Assembly (NCBI RefSeq): GCF_024498135.1
Contig: NZ_JANHOH010000002.1
Span: forward strand, 62,001 to 126,000
Source of the DNA: Mucilaginibacter aquariorum
GTDB taxonomy: Bacteria; Bacteroidota; Bacteroidia; Sphingobacteriales; Sphingobacteriaceae
Direction of reading: 5' to 3'
Length of the DNA stretch: 64,000 bases
Below the pieces are notes generated by a model, which worked only from the letters and a program-made list of their open reading frames with translations, was not told the origin of the DNA and did not search any database. The position numbers and the translations under genes are program-made. This document shows, piece by piece, positions 56,851 through 64,000 of the stretch. The stretch's first letter is position 1; each line of letters begins with the position of its first letter.

Positions 56851-57780
56851 TCAGTTTTTGATGGGGAAGGTGAATACAAAGTCGTTATCTTTCATTGGTT
56901 TATGACAGCTTATACATTCTGCAGTGAACATAACATCTTTGCCATAGGGTTTAAGTTTAGGGGTCTTGAACCGTGCAAAGCCCCAGCCATTGGTCTGCCT
57001 AAATTTTATATCATCTTTGATCATAAATTCCACCTGTTTAAATGCGCCGGTAGTTACATTGCCCTGTTCATCCTCCAGTTTGTCCCAGGCTGCTTTAGCG
57101 AAAATAGCGCCGTTGGGCCATGGGTTGATGTGATGTTCTTTAATGGCTTTAACCGCAACATCATTGCCGTAGATCACGCGCATGGTGCCGTTATCAAATC
57201 TGTCTGATGTGCTGATCACTTGCCAGTTCTTATAATCCGGGATATAAGTGATCCCGTTCAAGCTCTCAGGTAGCTTTTGCTGATTCTGGTCAGCCTTAGC
57301 CTGTACTTGCTTCTCACGGGCACGTAGCTTCGCGGTATCATTAGGCGTCTCATGAACCGTACCGATCAGATAGTTTTTAAGAACAGCCAGATCCTGCTTC
57401 GATACCCTTGCATCACTATGAACAAATGCATAGCTTTTAATAGGCATGGCGCCCTGTTCGATCTGATTCACAGCTTCCCAAAGTTTACCTTTCCTATCCA
57501 TTGGAGACAACTTATCCCAATTAGAAAAATTCAAACCTTTGCGGCCCTGCCGAACATGCGAGGCCACCTGCCAATATACCGGCTGTATTTGATCATACCA
57601 GCGCAAATTTGTTTGGTTAGAGTGGCAATCATAACAAGCCCTCACCAAAATCGCCTTTACATTTGCCGGTGCCTGTAGATCTCCCGTTACAGATAGATGA
57701 CCAATCTCCGGCCTGAAAAACTGCAAGGAGATCAGCAAAATGATCATTGCCGAGGCTGCGATCAACATAAACTTTTTCAT
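56851..57780 (-). CDS. Haem-binding domain/cytochrome P460 fusion protein
   Basis: This 309-residue exported protein has an N-terminal helix (residues about 5-22). A first haem-binding module carries CYDCH (Cys49 to His53) and WYDQIQPVYWQVASHVRQGRKGLNFSNW. A second C-terminal P460-like domain ends with CISCH (from Cys289). Both CXXCH sites indicate covalent c-type haems. P460 cytochromes oxidise small nitrogen compounds or sense redox changes. Its operon with LytS and LytTR suggests a redox or NO-linked response; that is inference. It is the first gene of the operon. Confidence 0.88.
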   Translation of the reverse strand: MKKFMLIAASAMIILLISLQFFRPEIGHLSVTGDLQAPANVKAILVRACYDCHSNQTNLRWYDQIQPVYWQVASHVRQGRKGLNFSNWDKLSPMDRKGKLWEAVNQIEQGAMPIKSYAFVHSDARVSKQDLAVLKNYLIGTVHETPNDTAKLRAREKQVQAKADQNQQKLPESLNGITYIPDYKNWQVISTSDRFDNGTMRVIYGNDVAVKAIKEHHINPWPNGAIFAKAAWDKLEDEQGNVTTGAFKQVEFMIKDDIKFRQTNGWGFARFKTPKLKPYGKDVMFTAECISCHKPMKDNDFVFTFPIKN

Positions 57781-57915
57781 ATCTCGTTTTAAATAACTTA
57801 ACGTAAACTAACGGTTTAACTCGCTTACTATAAAGGAAAAAGCCGTGAACGCGGCATATATCGAGTTGAACCTGGCAATCCGCCTACTGAAAAACTATCA
57901 AATGAATAGTGTCAT

Positions 57916-58347
57916 TTATTCATTGGAGGGAACATCGCTGTTGATGCGCGCTGATAGTTTTTCCCGGAGCTGCCGTATAGTGCCCTCCTTATCCTTTCCC
58001 AATTTTTTGACCACATCCTTTACATCATATGAATCATACTTCGAACCCCAGATCATTAATTCGACAATAACGGGGATCAGGTCAATACCTTTCTCTGTTA
58101 GATTGTAGATAAACTTGTTCTTTTTTTCGGGGGATACCGAAGATTTTATAAATCCGTTTGCTTCCAGAAGCTTAAGCCGGTCTGCAAGGATATTGGTAGC
58201 TATTTTTTCGTTCGAATTGAGAAAATCGCCATAACTCGACTTACTTGTGAAGATCAGATCCCTTAGGATTAAAAGTACCCACTTATCGCCTAAATAATCT
58301 AATGAAAAAGCTATCGGACAATCAGATCGGTGCTGAATTTCTTTCAT
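57916..58347 (-). CDS. HxlR-family transcriptional regulator
   Basis: This 143-residue regulator has the HxlR winged-helix signature: CPIAFSLDYLGDKWVLLILRDLIF, YGDFLNSNEKIATNILADRLKLLEANGFI and YNLTEKGIDLIPVI. Cys10 in SDCPI is the conserved cysteine used by YodB/QorR-type members as a thiol switch for quinones or aldehydes. It is divergent from the SDR gene with matching operators between (58370-58423). It is probably a repressor of the SDR/deacetylase pair that opens on thiol oxidation. Confidence 0.93.
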   Translation of the reverse strand: MKEIQHRSDCPIAFSLDYLGDKWVLLILRDLIFTSKSSYGDFLNSNEKIATNILADRLKLLEANGFIKSSVSPEKKNKFIYNLTEKGIDLIPVIVELMIWGSKYDSYDVKDVVKKLGKDKEGTIRQLREKLSARINSDVPSNE

Positions 58348-58369
58348 GACAAAAAAAATGTTAATTAAT

Positions 58370-58423
58370 ACTTGTAAATTGCAAGTAAATTCTTTTACCT
58401 TTGTTTACTTGCAAACAGCAAGC
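58370..58423. promoter_or_regulatory. Paired HxlR operators flanking the SDR promoter
   Basis: ACTTG-N7-CAAGT at 58370-58386 and ACTTG-N7-CAAGC at 58407-58423 share the same dyad design and spacing. Between them TACCTTTG (58396-58403) is a consensus -7 box, and TTG at 58372-58374 within the first dyad can serve as -33 (21-bp spacer). Binding would block both the -33 region and the start site, the expected place for a repressor. Confidence 0.75.
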
Positions 58424-58456
58424 AAATTTAAATATTATTATTAACAAATAGAAATC

Positions 58457-59203
58457 ATGAACATTACAAACAAAACAATATTAGTAACCGGTGGTGGTTC
58501 TGGTATTGGCTATGCAACAGCAAAACTTTTAAGTGAAAAAGGCAATAAGGTAATCATCTCGGGCCGTAATGAAGAAAAGTTGCAGAAGGCTGCAAACGAA
58601 TTAGGGATCAACTATATAGTTGGTGATGTAACCGATGCAAATGCCGTTAAAAACCTGGTTGGAAAGCTGGAGGCCGATTACAGCGACCTCAGTATATTGG
58701 TGAATAATGCCGGTGTTGGCTTCGTTTACAAACTGGGTGAAGGTGCAAACGCTGTGGACAAAGCAAGGCAGGAGTTTGAAACCAACTATTTTGCCCCGGT
58801 ACGGTTGATCGAAGCTTTGCTGCCGCTATTAAAAAAACAACCTGAAGCAGCCATAGTCAACCTTACATCTAACGTGGCATTTCATCCTTTGGTGGTTTTG
58901 CCAACGTATTCAGACGCTAAAACAGCCCTGCACTCACATTCAGTTGCTTTGCGTTTAACCTTGTCTTCCGAAACCAATATTAAGGTTTTCGAAGTAATGC
59001 CTTCGCTCATCAATACAGATGCTACCAAAGACATGGGTGGCGAGCAGCATGGACTACCACCGGAAGTAGCAGCCGAAGATATTTATAATGGCGTTGCAGA
59101 AGATCGTTACGAGATATTTGTTGGTGAAGCCGGCCAGCAATATGCTGACTACTTCGCTGACCCTAAAGCAGCTGTAGCTAAATTTAATGAGGGACTATAT
59201 TAA
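58457..59203 (+). CDS. Short-chain dehydrogenase/reductase
   Basis: This 248-residue enzyme has the Rossmann motif TGGGSGIG (residues 12-19), NNAG in ILVNNAGVGF, catalytic Ser in NLTSNVAFHP, and Tyr-x-x-x-Lys in YSDAKTALHSH. It resembles DltE/YkvO-type oxidoreductases acting with NAD(P)H. Substrate unknown. It is the first gene after the HxlR operators, and a deacetylase-like gene follows after 45 bp. Confidence 0.94.
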   Translation: MNITNKTILVTGGGSGIGYATAKLLSEKGNKVIISGRNEEKLQKAANELGINYIVGDVTDANAVKNLVGKLEADYSDLSILVNNAGVGFVYKLGEGANAVDKARQEFETNYFAPVRLIEALLPLLKKQPEAAIVNLTSNVAFHPLVVLPTYSDAKTALHSHSVALRLTLSSETNIKVFEVMPSLINTDATKDMGGEQHGLPPEVAAEDIYNGVAEDRYEIFVGEAGQQYADYFADPKAAVAKFNEGLY

Positions 59204-59248
59204 TAGACTTTCTTAATCAATTAAGGTACACTCGTAAATATTATCGTA

Positions 59249-60196
59249 ATGACAGATAGAAGAGATTTTATTAAACAAACCGGCCTGCTATCACTGGCAG
59301 GTGTCATTGGTGCAAATCAAATAGCCATGGCTGAAAGCCCGAACAAGGTGTATGCCCCTAAATCATCAACGTGGGCAGATGGCTCAAGACTTGTAGTATC
59401 CGCTACCATGCTGTTTGAGGCCGGCGGCCAGCCGGATAACGCACCAAGCCCATTTCCGCCTAATATGAAGCCTGGCTATAAGGATTTGCCTGCAACCACC
59501 TGGTACGAATATGGGTATAAAGAAGGAATCCCCCGGATGCTGGATAGGTGGGACAAGTTAGGCATCAAAGTAACAACTCATATGGTGGGCTCTGCTGTAT
59601 TAAGGAACCCTGCCCTGGCTAAAGAGATTGTAGACCGTGGGCATGAGGCTTCCGGCCATGGCATGACCTGGAAAGATGAATACGACATGTCTTATGAAGA
59701 AGAAAAAAAATTCATCAAAGATGGTTTAGATGCGATAAAAAAAGTAACCGGACAAACTGCAGTTGGTTACAATGCCAACTTTTTGCGCCGTAGTGAAAAC
59801 ACCCTAAAGATATTACAGGAGCTTGGATGCATTTACCATATTGATGATTTGAGTCGGGACGAGCCGTTTGTTATCAAAGTGAACGACAAAGACTTTGCGG
59901 TTGTGCCTTACACCATACGTAATAATGATTTGGGGATGATTGAACTAAGAAATTTTTCGCCGGACCAGTACATAACGCAGGTGAAAATGGAGTTCGACCA
60001 GCTTTACGAAGAGTCGGCAACCCGGCGCAGGCAACTCTCCTTAACCTTTCATGACCGTGTCAGCGGCACGCCGCAGATGGTTAAGGCTGCAACAGAATTG
60101 ATCAGATACATGCAGAAGCACTCTGGCGTTGTATTCAAACGCAAAGACGAAATAGCTAGGATGACGCTTAAAGATCCTACAAGCCTCCGTGAGTAG
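59249..60196 (+). CDS. Polysaccharide-deacetylase-like protein with twin-arginine signal
   Basis: This 315-residue protein starts with a twin-arginine signal (DRRDFIKQTG, hydrophobic LLSLAGVIGA, cleavage near AMAES), so it is exported folded. The body matches the NodB/PuuE-like polysaccharide deacetylase fold: LVVSATMLFEAGG, VTTHMVGSAVL, GHEASGHGMTWKDEY, AVGYNANFLRRSENTLKILQELG, LSLTFHDRVSG. The first Asp motif of NodB enzymes is replaced by Glu-type sequence, as in PuuE/allantoinase relatives, so a non-sugar amide may be the substrate. It probably shares the SDR promoter and ends at a terminator. Confidence 0.85.
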   Translation: MTDRRDFIKQTGLLSLAGVIGANQIAMAESPNKVYAPKSSTWADGSRLVVSATMLFEAGGQPDNAPSPFPPNMKPGYKDLPATTWYEYGYKEGIPRMLDRWDKLGIKVTTHMVGSAVLRNPALAKEIVDRGHEASGHGMTWKDEYDMSYEEEKKFIKDGLDAIKKVTGQTAVGYNANFLRRSENTLKILQELGCIYHIDDLSRDEPFVIKVNDKDFAVVPYTIRNNDLGMIELRNFSPDQYITQVKMEFDQLYEESATRRRQLSLTFHDRVSGTPQMVKAATELIRYMQKHSGVVFKRKDEIARMTLKDPTSLRE

Positions 60197-60213
60197 TATG
60201 GCAATTATAGTGG

Positions 60214-60239
60214 AAAGGCTGCATAATGTGCGGCCTTTT
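60214..60239 (+). terminator. Terminator after the deacetylase gene
   Basis: AAAGGCTGC (60214-60222) and GCGGCCTTT (60230-60238) form a 9-bp stem with one T-G pair, a 7-base loop and a following TTTT-type run. It separates the SDR/deacetylase unit from the NmrA-like gene. Confidence 0.8.
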
Positions 60240-60295
60240 ATTCAGATCCCGGCGGTAACAATATACCGACTTTGTTAACCAAATAAAATGATAAC

Positions 60296-61159
60296 ATGGC
60301 AAAAATATTAGTAACAGGAACAACTGGTGTAATTGGAAAAGATACCGTTGAGCATCTGTTAAAAAAAGGAGTACCTGCAAGCGAAATTATAGGACTTACC
60401 CGCAAAAAGGAAGAACTCACTGATTTGACTGCAAAAGGTATTGAAATTCGCTTTGGTGATTATCTCGACTATGATTCATTACTGCATGCCTTCAAAGGCG
60501 TTGATAAAGTAATGCTTACCAGTGCAGTTGCCTTTTCAGACCGGTTTACGCAGCATTATAATGTCATTACCGCTGCCCGCCAGGCTGGTGTTAAGCATGT
60601 GGTGTATATGGCAATTATGCGCAAAGAAGGTTCTGGGCGTATCATGCCTGAAATTACAGAATCAGACCTTTTTACAGAACAGGTATTAAAATCGTCAGGA
60701 CTTGATTATACCATTGTGTATCACCCGCCTTTTACAGATATTTTATCAATATACTATGATTCCAACCCATATGAAAACGGGATAAAAGTTCCGGCAGGTA
60801 ATGGGAAAATGGCACCTGCTACAAGAGACGAACTGGCGGAAGCCCACGCTGAGATACTATTTACCCCAGGCCACGAAAAGAAAACCTATTCATTAAGTGG
60901 CAACGAGGCTATTTCTTTTTCAGACATCGCTAAAATACATGCACAGGTAAAAGGAAAGCCCGTCCTTTTTACAACTATCACAGCAGAAGAATATATTGAT
61001 AGGATAATTACTAAAGGTACTCCCCGTAAGGTTGCCGAGTTTTTAACGAATTGGGTAGTATCAATTGACGAGGGTGAGTTCGATTATCAATCAGGTGATT
61101 TAGAGCGATTATTAGGTAGAAAACCAAAAACTTTTAGGGAGTACATCGAATCAGCTTGA
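60296..61159 (+). CDS. NmrA/QOR2-like NAD(P)H-binding protein
   Basis: This 287-residue Rossmann protein has TGTTGVIGKDTVEHLL at the N-terminus, GIEIRFGDYLDYDSLLHAFKGVDKVML and VKHVVYMAIMRKEG. The catalytic Tyr-x-x-x-Lys is not in its normal place, as in the atypical SDR a5 group (NmrA, QOR2). Such proteins reduce quinones or sense NADP(H). It follows the terminator, on the same strand as the HxlR-linked pair. A role in the same stress response is inference. Confidence 0.9.
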   Translation: MAKILVTGTTGVIGKDTVEHLLKKGVPASEIIGLTRKKEELTDLTAKGIEIRFGDYLDYDSLLHAFKGVDKVMLTSAVAFSDRFTQHYNVITAARQAGVKHVVYMAIMRKEGSGRIMPEITESDLFTEQVLKSSGLDYTIVYHPPFTDILSIYYDSNPYENGIKVPAGNGKMAPATRDELAEAHAEILFTPGHEKKTYSLSGNEAISFSDIAKIHAQVKGKPVLFTTITAEEYIDRIITKGTPRKVAEFLTNWVVSIDEGEFDYQSGDLERLLGRKPKTFREYIESA

Positions 61160-61740
61160 ACTTAGCGCAATGCGGGTTTTAAAGTATATAGAAAAGAACT
61201 TAATTTGTAGGTATATGGCTCTTTTGTTTTAGGAGACGAAAGGATTTTATTGTTTAATAAGAAAAAGCTGCAATAATTTGAGACCAGAATTTTTTAAATA
61301 GTTGAATATAATACAGCAGCGCATTGATATTAGAAAAGAGGAGCTGCCATTAAATCAAATTTGTCCCGCGCTCAATGGTTTAGTTCACCTAGGGCGTCTA
61401 TAGTGCAAATGTCGTCGATACGCAACAATAGTATGTCAATTTCTTGCTAAATGTATTGCGGTTTGGATCTGCCCCAAATCGAACTTTTTGTGCTAACTAA
61501 TTGATTTCAAAAAAGATATTAGAAGGTAAAGTGTTTTGGTATCCTTTAAGGTATTTTGAATAAACGGTCAAGACAGTTACTGTCTCCGAACCCTGCTGTT
61601 TTTTATCCTGATTTACAATCAGTTATCGACCGCTCAAATTCGCTGGTACTCACTTTGGTACTCTGCCTGATCGAAACACAAATATAAAAAATACTAAATA
61701 TTTAAAAATGAGCTCGGCACATTTAGTTTCAACAAATACC
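61160..61740. other. Non-coding A/T-rich region bordering the nuclease gene
   Basis: In these 581 bp I see no gene on either strand. A decayed copy of the dispersed repeat lies near 61365-61395 (CGCGCTCAATGGTTTAGTTCACC, compare 37330-37360). On the reverse strand, TTGTAAA within CTGATTGTAAATCAG (61608-61622) looks like a tyrosine anticodon loop, but no tRNA can be closed around it. The region may be the edge of an integrated segment holding the next gene. Confidence 0.45.
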
Positions 61741-63999
61741 TTAAGTTAGTTTCTTTGTCGACTTGTTTTCAAAATGAGAATGTATCATTTCTAAAAATTG
61801 AACCTCGTCTCGGTTAAGCCGTTTTTCTTTTGTCCCTTCATGCGCCCAAAGATTTCTGTAAGAGTTAAAAAACGAGATCCATTTTAATTTTTCCGGTTTG
61901 CTGTGGAAACCGAAGCCAGCGTTAATAGCGAAATCATGTTCAAAAGTTTTAAACCCTGCTTTTTCAGCGTCAATTTCAGGCACTTTGGTCCAGTACTTTT
62001 CGATGATCCATTTATAGTCATTGATGTTGAACATCTCCGTCCATTGAACATTTTTCTTTTTTAGACCATCTTTATAATTTTTCTCATTTTCCTCTTCAGC
62101 CCTTTTCAAACACTCGCGCTTTATGCTATTAATTTCAAGCTCCCAGTCCTCTTTATACAAATACTGAATTTTTTCGAGCACAATTCGTTTCATATGCTTC
62201 TCAATGGTTACCCCATATTTACGGCCCTCATCCTGCAATTGTTCATCGTGCATCTCTTTCCAAAGGACTAATTCAGCCGGCTCGTAGTCGGGGAAATGGG
62301 AATTCACGATAGTTTGAAAAAATCGAAGCCATTTCGTGTCCGCCGTTGAACCTAACAGTGAAAGTTGGTTTTTTTCCTCTTCTTTAGGAATGATCTTGAT
62401 ATAATCCAGTAATGCTTTTAAATATTTTTCTATTTCGGTAAAACGATCCTTTGAAGACGTATTATAATTAACTAAACCTTTTTCTGTTACAAATGAATTA
62501 AGGCTTCCGAGTAAGGCGATATATGCAAATGAACCTCGATTTGAAAGAATAAAATAATTTGGACGTTCGAATATCTCCGAATATTTTTCCTCAACAAAAT
62601 CATAACACAAAGTAATAAACTGGACAATTTTGGTTTTTGACCGAATCATTTCATCGTTATGATTGTGATTGTTTACATTGTAAATAGAAGCAATTGTGGT
62701 GCCTTCAGTGTACTTGTTTCCTTTCGCCGAAGGAAGAAGGCCCGAAGACGTTAAAGCGTTGTAAAACGGCTTAAAAGTTAATAAATAAGAATCTTCACCA
62801 ACTGAGATTTTATTAAATAAGGAGCCACTTTGTGAGTTTGTAAGCCCTTTAATTATAGATGACCGCAAAGCTTTTAGTCTTGAATCGGCGCGATCTGAAT
62901 CCCAAAACAAATCTTCTTCTAAATCTAACCGTAAACTTGGGCTAACAGCTTTTTGATTTTGGTTGATGTCCATGAAAATCTCCAACTGCTCAATAGTTGA
63001 AAGGTCATTAAACGCAACTACAGGTATCGTATTAGAATCCTTATAATCGGAATCAGCATAGCCATAAAGTCTATGCTGACCATCAATAACATACGCTATG
63101 CCGTAGGCATTAGGGATTTTTAATGTCCCGAACCTTGAAATTGAGCTAATTGTTCTCGATGAGGGCTCAAAGCTAATAGCATGTTTCTTAGGACTAAAGT
63201 TTAAAATTATTGCGTTGGGAAAGTAACCGCCACCATTAATATATTTAGTTATAACCGGTAATCTGCTTGGCACCAATAACCTTTGGTAAGTAGGGAATTC
63301 TGCTTCATTCGCCTTTGTGCGATGTAAAACGTAACCCATTTTTAACAGTAACCCAGGTTCTATTGAAAACATATAATATTTTCTACCACCCATCTCACCC
63401 TCAACAGCGGGAATTTCGATCTTCTCCAGGTTTATGATTTCATTTTTAAATAATAATCCCAAAAACTGATAACGAGAAGCACCTTTGTAATTCTTAATCA
63501 GACTGTTGATATAATCATACGTATTATCATTGTAATAAAAAGATCCTGTTTTCGATAGTCTTGCGAAATCTGCATCTTCAATATCGAGTCTTAAATTTCG
63601 TGTTGCAAATATGTATTTGACTTTCAATCCTTTGCCAAATGCTTGTTCAATAACTTTTCTAAAACCATCTAACCTCAATCCCAGGGATTCAAAAATATCT
63701 TTATAAGATGGTGCCTTTTTAAGCTTTTCACTTGATTTACATTCAACTAAGAAAACTGTTTCCTTATCGATCGCAATTATATCAATCTGTTTTTTATCAC
63801 TAACATCACTGCTGAATGGCAAACAAAATGTCTCATCGTAATTTAGATTTCTGTAACCTAATTCATAAAACTGACACCAAATATCATCTTCAAATTGTCT
63901 GGAGTGTGTTTTATCTTTCTTAATTACTGTTTTAGTTGCCAATGTCTTTTCCACTTCCCAGCCTTTGGTAATGAAATCATCAACCAAAGAATGATCTAC
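61741..63999 (-). CDS. Nuclease-DGQHR-HEPN three-domain protein, N-terminus outside the window
   Basis: The frame is open to the right edge, so the true start lies outside; a TTG at 63985-63987 is a weak alternative start. Residue numbers count from it. The N-terminal part (about 30-160) has a PD-(D/E)XK pattern: Glu33, Asp69 in QIDIIAID, and Glu82/Lys84 in FLVECKSSEK, typical of Mrr-like restriction nucleases. A DGQHR module follows (VIDGQHRLYGY near residue 301, MDINQNQKAVSPSLRLDLE), related to DndB of phosphorothioation systems. The C-terminus (about 670-748) has Arg711-x4-His716 in YRNLWAHEG, the HEPN ribonuclease motif seen in Swt1-like domains. Function is not known. A defence or abortive-infection role is inferred from the domain mix. 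Confidence 0.85.
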   Translation of the reverse strand, partial: VDHSLVDDFITKGWEVEKTLATKTVIKKDKTHSRQFEDDIWCQFYELGYRNLNYDETFCLPFSSDVSDKKQIDIIAIDKETVFLVECKSSEKLKKAPSYKDIFESLGLRLDGFRKVIEQAFGKGLKVKYIFATRNLRLDIEDADFARLSKTGSFYYNDNTYDYINSLIKNYKGASRYQFLGLLFKNEIINLEKIEIPAVEGEMGGRKYYMFSIEPGLLLKMGYVLHRTKANEAEFPTYQRLLVPSRLPVITKYINGGGYFPNAIILNFSPKKHAISFEPSSRTISSISRFGTLKIPNAYGIAYVIDGQHRLYGYADSDYKDSNTIPVVAFNDLSTIEQLEIFMDINQNQKAVSPSLRLDLEEDLFWDSDRADSRLKALRSSIIKGLTNSQSGSLFNKISVGEDSYLLTFKPFYNALTSSGLLPSAKGNKYTEGTTIASIYNVNNHNHNDEMIRSKTKIVQFITLCYDFVEEKYSEIFERPNYFILSNRGSFAYIALLGSLNSFVTEKGLVNYNTSSKDRFTEIEKYLKALLDYIKIIPKEEEKNQLSLLGSTADTKWLRFFQTIVNSHFPDYEPAELVLWKEMHDEQLQDEGRKYGVTIEKHMKRIVLEKIQYLYKEDWELEINSIKRECLKRAEEENEKNYKDGLKKKNVQWTEMFNINDYKWIIEKYWTKVPEIDAEKAGFKTFEHDFAINAGFGFHSKPEKLKWISFFNSYRNLWAHEGTKEKRLNRDEVQFLEMIHSHFENKSTKKLT

Positions 64000-64000
64000 A

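Noticed and set aside
61600..61680. tRNA-Tyr-like anticodon hairpin on the reverse strand
   Set aside because: The loop sequence fits, but acceptor and T arms do not pair, so no tRNA is called.

Overview
The window looks like a chromosomal segment of a Sphingobacteriaceae bacterium (Bacteroidota), probably Mucilaginibacter or a close relative. This is inferred from SusC/SusD pairs, FecI/FecR/TonB trios, LytS/LytTR systems, lipoboxes followed by CKK-like residues, A/T-rich leaders in place of Shine-Dalgarno sites, and TAnnTTTG -7 boxes. No rRNA, intact tRNA, CRISPR array or complete insertion sequence was found.

Layout. 1-4600: a partial cyclic-nucleotide-binding histidine kinase, a small tandem-repeat protein in a field of GGAAC/GTTCC motifs, a group II truncated haemoglobin, a 244-bp tandem duplication, a small PH-like protein and a PAS protein without an ATPase domain. 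4843-8596: a membrane acyltransferase, a MITE-like inverted repeat, a LytS/LytTR pair and a GNAT acetyltransferase. 8606-25487: a polysaccharide-utilisation locus with an AraC regulator, SusC, SusD, two DUF5000-type surface lipoproteins, galactose mutarotase, a GH97 enzyme of the retaining alpha-galactosidase type, a sugar-porter MFS protein and a DUF5107/TPR protein. Together these suggest capture of an alpha-galactoside, periplasmic hydrolysis, anomer conversion and import. 25787-35570: an S41 peptidase lipoprotein, an ECF sigma factor, FecR, a TonB receptor and two lipoproteins, with an unrelated reductase gene between sigma and anti-sigma.

35726-46339 is a Kdp potassium-uptake island: a sigma-54-type response regulator, an extra 27-residue membrane micropeptide, kdpF, kdpA, kdpB, kdpC, an outer-membrane barrel, a KdpD sensor half without a kinase, and a separate HAMP/PAS histidine kinase. 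The usual KdpD/KdpE pair is therefore replaced by a split sensor and an enhancer-binding regulator.

46348-61159 is a patchwork: a propeller lipoprotein, YceI divergent from a membrane-anchored winged-helix regulator, an orphan lipoprotein, a junction with an oxidoreductase remnant, an OmpR-type two-component system divergent from a TlpA/cupin pair (three TTAACACT repeats between them), a P460 cytochrome/LytS/LytTR operon, and an HxlR regulator divergent from an SDR/deacetylase pair with two matching operators, followed by an NmrA-like reductase.

61741 to the right edge is the most unusual gene: a protein with a PD-(D/E)XK-like nuclease module, a DGQHR (DndB-related) module and a C-terminal HEPN-like RX4H motif. 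It follows 580 bp of non-coding DNA and runs off the window. It is the best candidate for an undescribed, probably defence-related, system.
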